Below are positions 6,916-14,166 of a DNA stretch of 64,000 nt, in pieces. The DNA comes from Mesorhizobium sp. B2-3-12 (GTDB lineage: Bacteria > Pseudomonadota > Alphaproteobacteria > Rhizobiales > Rhizobiaceae), in contig NZ_VFVR01000008.1 in assembly GCF_006442205.1 (NCBI RefSeq), forward strand, positions 186,001 to 250,000. The letters run 5' to 3'. Made by a program: the position numbers and the translations under genes. Under the pieces are notes generated by a model. It did not search any database. It was given only the letters and a program-made list of their open reading frames with translations, and was not told the origin of the DNA. Numbering within the stretch: position 1 is the stretch's first letter; every line of letters begins with the position of its first letter.

Positions 6916-6940
6916 AACTCGGCGGACCCCTCATGGTTCC
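6916..6940 (-). promoter_or_regulatory. EcfG/RpoE2-type promoter
   Basis: GGAAC at 6940-6936, N18, TT at 6917-6916; 29 bp before the start at 6886, and it rules out the ATG at 6934. Confidence 0.65.
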
Positions 6941-7067
6941 CTGCCATGCACAACAAACCTGCGGTTGAGCGATCGGCTACCTCAGGGCGAGCGATGCATT
7001 GGCTGCCTGGCAGCCATTCCGAATTTTTGCTCGAATTTCTGCCTTGAACACTGCCGCGCTTTGCTCA

Positions 7068-7664
7068 TCATCCATTCGATTGTTCAGGTGTGGCTTCCGC
7101 GGGGGCACCCGACTGGACAACCATTCTTGTCCTCGCATCCTGTATCCGGCCCTTGATGGTGGCTGTGTCGCAGTCGCAGATGTCGGCGGCGTCTTCATAG
7201 GACAGCCCGAGCATGCAAACCAAGACGATGGCCTGCCGCTCCTGATCCGCCAGGAGGTCTATGGCACGTGCTATCCCGGGGCCGGTTCCCATCTGTTCCA
7301 GAGCCTCGGAGGCAAAAGGTTCCGACAAGCAACTAGCCCTTCCTCGACTTTGTGAGTCCATGTCTTCAAGCCTGGCCAAGGACGCCCTGCGCATGGTGGC
7401 GAAGATCCAGGGCTTCACGCGGCCTCCATCAACACCATCGAGATCTGCAATCCCCTTGATCAGTGTCTCTCGGACAAGGTTGTCAGCTTCATCGATGCTG
7501 CCACTGAGCGAACGGGCGAATGCCCGCAATGCCGGAACAAGGTCCACCAGGTTCGTCTGTTCGCCAGAACCTGGTAAAGACAAACCTCCAGGATAGGTAG
7601 CGGGTTGTGTCTGCTCCGCAAGGACCGGACCGGACGCGTTGAGGTCGGAATGGTGTTCAGTCAT
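7068..7664 (-). CDS. divergent EcfG-like sigma-70 family factor
   Basis: RNA polymerase sigma factor of the EcfG group, 198 aa. After an N-terminal extension of about 40 residues, region 2 reads LVDLVPALRAFARSLSG, then LVRETLIKGIADLD and PWIFATMRR; region 4 reads ADQERQAIVLVCMLGLSYED, then ICDCDTATIKGRIQDAR. It aligns along its length with the sigma factor at 25294 but is much less conserved, for example CDTATIKGRI in place of CAVGTVKSRL in the DNA-reading helix. It could be a specialised or modulatory paralogue. I chose the ATG at 7664 (AGGA 12 nt upstream) over 7742. No EcfG-type promoter is visible. Confidence 0.8.
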   Translation of the reverse strand: MTEHHSDLNASGPVLAEQTQPATYPGGLSLPGSGEQTNLVDLVPALRAFARSLSGSIDEADNLVRETLIKGIADLDGVDGGRVKPWIFATMRRASLARLEDMDSQSRGRASCLSEPFASEALEQMGTGPGIARAIDLLADQERQAIVLVCMLGLSYEDAADICDCDTATIKGRIQDARTRMVVQSGAPAEATPEQSNG

Positions 7665-8048
7665 CGCAGTGATCCTGAAGATCGATAGGCCCTGTTTCGT
7701 GTCGGCCCCATCTGGTGGGGTGGAGGGTCCAACAAGCGACAATCGTCATGTTTTGCTCCGGGCTGATGCTCGGACCCGTCATCTGCCGGGTCCTGCTGCG
7801 TGCGAAGCAAGGGTGCATTGTCCCTCGGCACGCACAGACCCAACTAATCCGGTCACTGACCCGGCGCATTTACATAGATTAAAGCGCCCGCCCGCTTGCA
7901 CCGGGATATGCTACGCGACCGAGCACTGCGTGGTCCTACGGCTCGGGGCTTTCGAGATACGTCGTCTCGCTGGATGCCGTCCGATAGGCATCTGAAGCTG
8001 GTTGGATGAGGAGGGGCTGATCGGCGGTGCCGCGAAAATCGGCGGAAT
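7665..8048. other. gene-free stretch, nothing recognised
   Basis: Between the sigma paralogue and the DUF6894 gene I see no plausible gene on either strand, no EcfG-type promoter and no strong terminator. The promoter of the sigma gene at 7664 should lie here but is not obvious. Confidence 0.4.
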
Positions 8049-8285
8049 TCATCTCATCAACATGATCTGAAGCGAGAGGCTTAGCCGCAGGACTTTGTCG
8101 CCATTTTCATCACGCACCTCGACAAACACTTTCTGACCGTCAACGCTTTTCAATGCGTCTCTCGTAAGATCGATAAGGCCTTCGAATCCGACTCGGCGTA
8201 CCTCTTCGAGGCCACCGCATTCGACACCTATCTCATCCAGCAAGACCAAATCGCGATCGCCGGTGTCAAAGAAAAATCGTGCCAT
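8049..8285 (-). CDS. DUF6894-type small protein (78 aa)
   Basis: Short protein beginning MARFFFDTGDRDLVLLDEIG, the pattern of the DUF6894 family (x-R-Y/F-F-F-D...D-E-x-G), followed by a helix (GFEGLIDLTRDALK) and a C-terminal beta pair (VFVEVRDENGDKVLRLSLSL). The family is widespread in rhizobia and uncharacterised. The start at 8285 has GGAAG about 7 nt upstream; the open frame before it belongs to another reading of the Crp/Fnr gene. It begins 20 bp after that gene and is probably in its operon. Confidence 0.75.
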   Translation of the reverse strand: MARFFFDTGDRDLVLLDEIGVECGGLEEVRRVGFEGLIDLTRDALKSVDGQKVFVEVRDENGDKVLRLSLSLQIMLMR

Positions 8286-8304
8286 GGGAGAGCTTCCGTC
8301 ACCA

Positions 8305-9039
8305 CTAATCTGCCGGGTTCTTTTGGTGCAGGTAGGTCGTGTCGAAATCTCCTGCGTGAGTGAGGCGGGGCCAGTCGATCGCATGCATTCTCGTGCCTGT
8401 GGTCGCGATGAGGCCGTCACGACGTAATTCCTGAAGCATTCGATTGACGTGGACCGTGGACAACCCCAATGCATCGCCAAGTGCGGCTTGGGTTATCGGA
8501 ATATCCGCAATGTGATCCTCAATGCGTCCGACTGCCCGCAAGCGAAATATGAGTTCGCACAAAATATGAGCCATGCGGGTATAGGCCTCACGTCTTCCAA
8601 CGTTGGTGACCCACTCCCTGTACATCGCGGCGTCGATCAGCGTCGACCGCCAGAAAGCGGCGGCGATACGAGGGTGCTGGTCACAAATGCTGCGGAGAAC
8701 GTCATGTCGCATAAAGCCCACTCGGGCCGGTGTCAGGGTCGAGAAATTGCAATCCATGACCGACAGATGCAGCCCGTGCAGATCAGGAATGTCCCCGGCC
8801 ACGAAGAAGGAAGTGATCTGTCGCTTTCCTTCGCTCGTGTATTTGGTGGAGCCGATCAAACCATCCAGAACGACAAACGAGTAAACAGGACGCTCGCCCT
8901 CACGCACCAGGTCGTGGTTGGCGGAAAAGTCTTTCTCCTGAATCGGTATGCTTTTCAAAACCGCAATTTCAGCCTCTCGGATTTCCGAGATGGTCTCAAG
9001 CTTGCGGATAAGGACATCCGAGGATGAAGTAGGGGACAA
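8305..9039 (-). CDS. Crp/Fnr-family transcriptional regulator
   Basis: Regulator of 244 aa. Residues about 20-140 form a cyclic-nucleotide-binding-type beta barrel (EGERPVYSFVVLDGLIGSTK, then ITSFFVAGDIPDLHGL); the C-terminal helix-turn-helix includes ITQAALGDALGLSTVHVNRM followed by LQELRRDGLI. No cysteine cluster of the Fnr type is visible at the N-terminus, so it probably does not carry an iron-sulfur cluster. The ligand is unknown. An EcfG-type promoter ends 29 bp upstream, so this regulator would act as a second tier of the stress response. The DUF6894 gene follows in the same direction. Confidence 0.88.
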   Translation of the reverse strand: MSPTSSSDVLIRKLETISEIREAEIAVLKSIPIQEKDFSANHDLVREGERPVYSFVVLDGLIGSTKYTSEGKRQITSFFVAGDIPDLHGLHLSVMDCNFSTLTPARVGFMRHDVLRSICDQHPRIAAAFWRSTLIDAAMYREWVTNVGRREAYTRMAHILCELIFRLRAVGRIEDHIADIPITQAALGDALGLSTVHVNRMLQELRRDGLIATTGTRMHAIDWPRLTHAGDFDTTYLHQKNPAD

Positions 9040-9068
9040 AATGGCTACCTAGCTGATTTTGCACACCG

Positions 9069-9093
9069 AACTTTTATCCACGCCAAAAGTTCC
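9069..9093 (-). promoter_or_regulatory. EcfG/RpoE2-type promoter of the Crp/Fnr gene
   Basis: GGAAC at 9093-9089, N18, TT at 9070-9069; 29 bp before the start at 9039. Confidence 0.7.
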
Positions 9094-9368
9094 GGATGGC
9101 GGTGAATCCGAATAAGCAGGAGACGCGAGCAAAGCCGCGGCCTGTGTAGCAAACGCACCAACAGCTTGTACGTTTTCATACCTACCCTCGCTCCGCCGGC
9201 AGGCATTCGAGGTTAAGTCGCACTCTTCGGAGAGTTCGCTATGGAAGAGACCAGCATCAGCGAAAAAGACGCCCGCGAACTGGTGGCCTGCCAAGGCTCA
9301 ATTGGCCGTCCTTGGAACGCAAGGCCGCACGGGCTGCCGCCGCCTGCAACACTTTAATCCGCGCCTCA
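9094..9368. other. spacer between divergent stress promoters
   Basis: No recognised gene. Short frames (a plus-strand ATG at 9241 giving 38 aa, and a minus-strand frame 9049-9294) have no family resemblance. A stretch near 9300 reads like the remnant of a helical protein in one frame, but I cannot assign it. Confidence 0.35.
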
Positions 9369-9393
9369 GGAACGGGGTGGTTCCACTGACGTT
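9369..9393 (+). promoter_or_regulatory. EcfG/RpoE2-type promoter of the Mfd-like gene
   Basis: GGAAC 9369-9373, N18, TT 9392-9393; 27 bp before the GTG start at 9421. Confidence 0.65.
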
Positions 9394-9420
9394 CCCCACC
9401 GATGGCAAGGTGAGATCTCA

Positions 9421-12400
9421 GTGAACAGACCTATTTCGCGGACGGAAATCATCGAACAAACCGATCACCCGTCGACTGACAGGGACCTCGCGGGAGAACA
9501 GGGCGTCTCGCCTTCCGCCGCAATCGCGGCGGCGCTGGCCGATTCCCTGGACAGCGGTCCAAACAAGCATATCGTCTACATAGCCGCCTCGGAACGCAGT
9601 GCCGAAGAGATCGCCGCGGCCTTGCGTCAGTTTCTGCCCGGCGCGGACGCCATCTTCCTGCCTTCCTGGGATTGCCTGCCTTACGACAGGGTATGGCCGA
9701 CACGCGCCAATATGGGGCGGAGGCTTCGTGCTCTGCGTGAGATCGCAAGCGAGCCCAAACGTCCGCGCATCGTGATTCTGTCGATCGAGACCACTCTTCA
9801 GCGGATCCCGCCCGCACCGGTCATTGCGGGCGGTTTCACGATTCTGGAACCTGGACAAAAGTTCGACCCGGATGGTTTCCGAACGAGAGCCGAGGCGATT
9901 GGATACGGTGTCGACGAGAGGGTCGACGAGCCGGGCGAGATAGCTTTTCGGGGCGACCTCATGGACATATTCCCCGCTGGCGCCGATCACCCGGTTCGTG
10001 TCGTCATCGGTCCAGATAGCTGCATCCTGGAACTCAAGACCTATGACCCCATCAGCCAGCTTAGCGAACAGTCGCGAGACGCGGTCACCGTCGGACCGGC
10101 ATCCGAGCTGATTTTCGCAACGGGGGATCATCCCGAGTTGGCGGCCATGCGCGCGACGTCGATGGAAGAACGCCTCGTCGCATTGTACGGCAGCATGCCG
10201 TCGGTGTTCGATGTGACGTCCAGCGCATGTGTCTCCATCGCGGAAGGTCTCGAAGGCGCGCCGCTCGACCGCTTCCTGGACCTGATCGAAGACGCACGTG
10301 GCGCGAGGCAGGAGGTCGCCGCGCCCGCCAAGCCCTTGCCGGAACAGTTTTACCTGTCGCGTGAAGAATGGGACGTCGCAGTCCGCAAACGCCACGGCAA
10401 GAGCCTTGCCGTTTCTGCCGCCCGAGTTCCCAAATTCTTCCGGCAGGCGCGACCCGGGCATCAGTTCGCCGAATTTGTGGAGAGGCAGACAAGGTCGGGT
10501 TTCACTGTGACGTTCATGGGCGATGCCTCCGACCTGCAGCGAGCGGATCGTCTGCTCGATCGGAAGCTCGGCCGGCGAATGGAGGAAGCGGCTGACTGGC
10601 CGCGGATCCGTTCGGCCCCAAGGGGCTCTCTTCTCAAGGCCGAGATCGTTCTCGACGAAGGCTTTGTCGACGAGCAATCAGGCATCGCGGTGGTGGCCTC
10701 GGGCGACGTCTTTGGCCACGTCATGAAGGCAAATGGCAGTGCGGCCACCTCCCTGCTGGAACCCGAGTTGCGCATTGGCGACGCCGTCGTTCATGAGGAC
10801 CATGGCCTGGCCGTGCTGGCGGCGGTCGAACAGGTCGAGTTGGCCGGTCAGCAGCAGGATGTCGTCAGGTTGGAATATCATGACGGAGCTTCCTTGCTGG
10901 TACCGGTCGGTGAGTTTGGACGGATATGGCGCTACGGCTCGGAACCCGGTGCCGTGCCGCTCGATCGCTTGAACAGCGACGGATGGCTCAGCCGCCGCAA
11001 GGCGGCGCTGCGCGACGTCGACAGGCTGGCCAAGCGCTTGAGGGACATTGCCAAAGCCAGGTCCAGCCAGCCTGCCGCGATCATAAAACCCTCTCGCGCC
11101 GACCTGGCCCGGTTCGCGGCGCGGTTTCCCTATACCGAGACTCCCGACCAGGCTGCCGCCATTCGCGACGTGCTCGACGATCTGTCGTCGGGGAGAACAA
11201 TGAACCGGCTTGTCTGCGGCGACGTCGGCTTCGGCAAGACAGAGGTGGCCCTGCGGGCCTGCGCCGCCGTGGCCCTCTGCGGGAAGCAGGTTGCGGTCAT
11301 AGCACCGACAACGGTATTGGCACGCCAGCACTATGAAACGTTCAGCCGAAGATTCGCGGGAACGGGCCTCGAGGTTGCCCACCTCTCGAGAATGGTCGGA
11401 GCGGCGGAGGCGAGAGCGGTGAAGGAGAGGCTGCGGAGCGGTCAGGTCGCGGTGGTTGTGGGTACCCAGGCCCTGGCGGCCAAGAGCGTCGGATTCGCCA
11501 ATCTCGGAATGCTGGTGATCGACGAGGAACACCGGTTCGGTGTCAAGCTGAAGCAGGCGTTGCGAAACATGGCGCCCTGCCTTCATACGCTGAGCATGAG
11601 CGCCACGCCGATACCGCGGACGCTGCAATCGGCAATGTCGGGCATCCAGGAGGTCAGCGTCCTCAATTCTCCGCCGGCCAAAAGACGCCCCGTTCGCACC
11701 ATCCTTGCCCCCTTCGATCCAGCTTCGGTACGAGCCGCCCTTTTGCGCGAACTCCGCCGGGGCGGACAGAGCTTCTTCGTGGTTCCGCGCATCGAGGACA
11801 TCGATCCGGTTCGCCAGCAGCTAAACAGACTGGTGCCGGAACTCGCGGTGAAGACGGCGCATGGCGAAATGAAAGGGAGACAGCTGGACGAAATCATGGT
11901 CGGGTTCGCTGACGGCGACGGCGACGTCCTGTTGAGCACCGACATTATCGAGAGTGGCCTCGACGTGCCGCGGGCCAACACCATCCTGATCTGGCGGGCG
12001 GACAGGTTCGGTCTGGCACAGTTGCATCAGCTTCGCGGCCGGGTCGGAAGGGGAGCGGTGCAGGCCATTGCCTTTCTTCTGACCGAGCCTGGCGTCGAAC
12101 TGGCCGAAGGCACAAGCGCCCGACTTTCGACGATGATTGCGCTCGATCGGCTTGGCTCCGGCCTTGCGATCAGCCAAAGGGACCTCGACCTGCGCGGGGC
12201 AGGAGACCTCTTCGGCGAAGATCAGGCCGGACACATGAAGCTGATCGGAGCAGGCCTTTATCAACATCTGCTGGGGCGGGCGGTCTCGCTGGCTGGGGGA
12301 GGGACCGATCACGACAGGCAGCTTGCCGACATCAACGGCGCGGGAAAGGGAGCCTTTCCCGAAAGCTACGTCAACGAGCCGACGGTGCGCGTCAGCCTCT

Positions 12401-12753
12401 ATGCGAGGCTGTCTCGCATGGCTTGCGAGACGGACCTCGAGGCATTCGGCGAAGAGCTCGAGGACCGCTTTGGAGATATGCCCGGCGAAGTAGCGGATTT
12501 GCTGGAATTGACCAGGTTGCGCATAGCCGCGGCTGAACTTGGCGTCAGCAAAGTCGATGTGGGGCCCGAAGCGATCGCGATCAGCTTCCGCGAGAAAGCG
12601 GCGGCATCAAAATGGCGCTTGAAAAACGCACAGGGCTTCGAGTTCCGCAACGGCCGGTTGATCTTCAGGCCGTCCACCCAGTCCCGCGGCTCAGGCGTCG
12701 ATGCCGTCCGCACGGTGCTCGGCGCCTTGCGTGCGGCCCGGCGCCGCCCATGA
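9421..12753 (+). CDS. mfd: Mfd-like transcription-repair coupling helicase
   Basis: Superfamily 2 DNA translocase of 1110 aa related to Mfd, which pushes stalled RNA polymerase off DNA and recruits UvrA. Domains in order: UvrB-like module (PSWDCLPYDR near 82), polymerase-interacting CarD/RID-like domain near 450-545 (GDAVVHEDHGLAVL), helicase with Walker A GDVGFGKTEVA near 600, DEEH near 701, motif V-VI STDIIESGLDVPR and QLRGRVGRG near 840-875, and a C-terminal TRCF domain from about 985. The start is GTG, fixed by the promoter at 9369. It is shorter than the usual 1150-1170 aa, so I suspect an accessory paralogue under stress control; whether a housekeeping mfd exists cannot be seen here. 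Confidence 0.88.
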   Translation: MNRPISRTEIIEQTDHPSTDRDLAGEQGVSPSAAIAAALADSLDSGPNKHIVYIAASERSAEEIAAALRQFLPGADAIFLPSWDCLPYDRVWPTRANMGRRLRALREIASEPKRPRIVILSIETTLQRIPPAPVIAGGFTILEPGQKFDPDGFRTRAEAIGYGVDERVDEPGEIAFRGDLMDIFPAGADHPVRVVIGPDSCILELKTYDPISQLSEQSRDAVTVGPASELIFATGDHPELAAMRATSMEERLVALYGSMPSVFDVTSSACVSIAEGLEGAPLDRFLDLIEDARGARQEVAAPAKPLPEQFYLSREEWDVAVRKRHGKSLAVSAARVPKFFRQARPGHQFAEFVERQTRSGFTVTFMGDASDLQRADRLLDRKLGRRMEEAADWPRIRSAPRGSLLKAEIVLDEGFVDEQSGIAVVASGDVFGHVMKANGSAATSLLEPELRIGDAVVHEDHGLAVLAAVEQVELAGQQQDVVRLEYHDGASLLVPVGEFGRIWRYGSEPGAVPLDRLNSDGWLSRRKAALRDVDRLAKRLRDIAKARSSQPAAIIKPSRADLARFAARFPYTETPDQAAAIRDVLDDLSSGRTMNRLVCGDVGFGKTEVALRACAAVALCGKQVAVIAPTTVLARQHYETFSRRFAGTGLEVAHLSRMVGAAEARAVKERLRSGQVAVVVGTQALAAKSVGFANLGMLVIDEEHRFGVKLKQALRNMAPCLHTLSMSATPIPRTLQSAMSGIQEVSVLNSPPAKRRPVRTILAPFDPASVRAALLRELRRGGQSFFVVPRIEDIDPVRQQLNRLVPELAVKTAHGEMKGRQLDEIMVGFADGDGDVLLSTDIIESGLDVPRANTILIWRADRFGLAQLHQLRGRVGRGAVQAIAFLLTEPGVELAEGTSARLSTMIALDRLGSGLAISQRDLDLRGAGDLFGEDQAGHMKLIGAGLYQHLLGRAVSLAGGGTDHDRQLADINGAGKGAFPESYVNEPTVRVSLYARLSRMACETDLEAFGEELEDRFGDMPGEVADLLELTRLRIAAAELGVSKVDVGPEAIAISFREKAAASKWRLKNAQGFEFRNGRLIFRPSTQSRGSGVDAVRTVLGALRAARRRP

Positions 12754-12912
12754 TGGGTTCGCTCGGATCACCGGTTCCAGATCATGGGGAAAGTTCGCCG
12801 CTTCGATGGGCAGTTCGTCGGTTGGCGTTTTATGTCTTGGAGTCACGGACGGAAGCATTTCAGCGACCTCGATGAGGATATCCTTCACGAAGTGATTGAT
12901 CTGGGCGCCCAT
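12691..12912 (-). CDS. hypothetical protein (73 aa) overlapping the 3' end of the Mfd-like gene
   Basis: Function not recognised. The frame opens MGAQINHFVKDILIEVAEML and is polar afterwards. Support comes mainly from the EcfG-type promoter that ends 33 bp upstream. Against it, GGAAG abuts the ATG with no spacing, so translation may start further inside (ATG after IEVAE), and its last 60 bp lie opposite the end of the helicase gene. It could also be a non-coding transcript. Confidence 0.4.
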   Translation of the reverse strand: MGAQINHFVKDILIEVAEMLPSVTPRHKTPTDELPIEAANFPHDLEPVIRANPSWAAPGRTQGAEHRADGIDA

Positions 12913-12945
12913 CTTCCGCGTGCCTGTTGTGTGCGATGGCTTTCG

Positions 12946-12970
12946 AACTTGCTGCCGAAACCAATGTTCC
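12946..12970 (-). promoter_or_regulatory. EcfG/RpoE2-type promoter
   Basis: GGAAC at 12970-12966, N18, TT at 12947-12946. It points at the 73-aa frame starting at 12912. Confidence 0.55.
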
Positions 12971-13072
12971 CGCGTGAAACGCGTGACGCGCTGTTCTGCA
13001 AGGGGGCGCCGTTCGAGGCCCTTCGCGAAGCGAACCCAAGTCAGGCCAAGGCGCGTCCGGCGTGCAGCTCGC

Positions 13073-13489
13073 TCAGGGCATCGCTCCGGCCTGATGGGCC
13101 GTCATGGCTGCCATGTTCTGATCGAGGTGGGCCATGATCCAGACCGAGCCCAACACCACCAGTGCTACGATCAACACGCCAAAAGCGAGGGCCAGGACAT
13201 TGTTGGTGTTGTCCGGTCCGGTCGTCAGGTGCAGAAAGAAGACAAGATGCACGCCCATCTGCGCGACAGCGAGCACCACCAGGGCCGAGATCACCGCCGG
13301 CTGGTAGATCAGATTGGTCTGAGCCGCCAAGAACGAAGCGATCGTCAGCAGGATGGCCAGGCCGAAGCCGAGCAGGTAGCCCGAAAGGCCCCCCGCCATT
13401 TCGTGTTCGGTTATGCGCTCCTCCCCCGGTGCCGAATCGCGGCGGTCTGGCGTCTCGCTGGTCCCGCTCTCGTTGCCGACCTCGGTCAT
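13073..13489 (-). CDS. cyoD: cytochrome bo-type quinol oxidase subunit IV
   Basis: Small membrane subunit of 138 aa that helps assemble the Cu-B site of the bo-type oxidase. After a polar N-terminus there are three membrane helices (GYLLGFGLAILLTIASFLAA, AVISALVVLAVAQMGVHLVF and ALAFGVLIVALVVLGSVWIM) with the conserved HLVFFLHL stretch. The ATG at 13489 overlaps the cyoC stop by 4 bp, showing translational coupling. It is the last gene of the operon; no cyoE follows, so haem O synthase must be encoded elsewhere. Confidence 0.92.
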   Translation of the reverse strand: MTEVGNESGTSETPDRRDSAPGEERITEHEMAGGLSGYLLGFGLAILLTIASFLAAQTNLIYQPAVISALVVLAVAQMGVHLVFFLHLTTGPDNTNNVLALAFGVLIVALVVLGSVWIMAHLDQNMAAMTAHQAGAMP

Positions 13490-14166
13490 GGCGATGCTCC
13501 CAACAGATAAACCAGGGTGAAGATGGCAACCCAGATGATGTCGAGCGCGTGCCAGAAGAGCCCGAAGCAGTGGAGCCGCCGCAAAATATCGGGTCGAAAA
13601 CCCTTGACCCACAGCTGCGCCATCATGGTGCCTAGCCAGAGCAGGCCGAGTGCGACGTGGGTTCCGTGGCAACCAACGAGCGCAAAGAAGGCTGAAAGAA
13701 ACGCGCTGCGCGAGGGGCCTGCCTGTTCGCCGATCATCGTCGCGAATTCCTGCACTTCCAGGAACAGGAAGGCCGCCCCGAGCAAGCCCGTTATGAGCAG
13801 CCAGAACTGAGTGGCAGCCATCGATCTGCGGTGGCTCGCAAGCGTTGCCAGGCCGCCGGTGAAGCTCGACGTAAGCAGAACGCCCGTTTGAACCGCAACG
13901 CGCGCGGGTTCGAACAAATCCTTGCCCGTCGGCCCGCCGGCGGTTGCCTTGGCAAGCACGGCATAGGCGGCGAAGAAGGCCGAGAACATGATGATGTCGG
14001 ACAGGAGAAAGATCCAGAACCCGTAGGCCACGGTGACGAATTTCGAGGCAGGGCCGCCCTGTCCGTGGCCTGTCGCGGATCCTGTGCCATGCCCGCCGGC
14101 GCGATTGAGCCGATAGGGGTCGCGTATCCGGCTGTCAGCGCTGATGGTGAAGGCGTGATCGCTCAT
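13486..14166 (-). CDS. cyoC: cytochrome bo-type quinol oxidase subunit III
   Basis: Membrane subunit of 226 aa, haem-copper oxidase subunit III family, with about five helices. Key stretches: GFWIFLLSDIIMFSAFFAAY near 50, TSSFTGGLATLA, EVQEFATMI and the end FHALDIIWVAIFTLVYL-type segment (here WHALDIIWVAIFTLVYLLG). A glycine/histidine-rich N-terminus precedes the first helix. Starts and stops overlap by 4 bp with cyoB and cyoD. Confidence 0.93.
   Translation of the reverse strand: MSDHAFTISADSRIRDPYRLNRAGGHGTGSATGHGQGGPASKFVTVAYGFWIFLLSDIIMFSAFFAAYAVLAKATAGGPTGKDLFEPARVAVQTGVLLTSSFTGGLATLASHRRSMAATQFWLLITGLLGAAFLFLEVQEFATMIGEQAGPSRSAFLSAFFALVGCHGTHVALGLLWLGTMMAQLWVKGFRPDILRRLHCFGLFWHALDIIWVAIFTLVYLLGASP

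Noticed and set aside
9049..9294. 81-codon minus-strand frame upstream of the Crp/Fnr gene
   Set aside because: It runs through the Crp/Fnr promoter at 9069-9093, has a TTG start with no ribosome site and no family resemblance.
9371..9395. Minus-strand GGAAC-N18-TT overlapping the promoter of the Mfd-like gene
   Set aside because: The palindromic GGAAC/GTTCC spacing makes a chance match likely, and no convincing gene follows on the minus strand.
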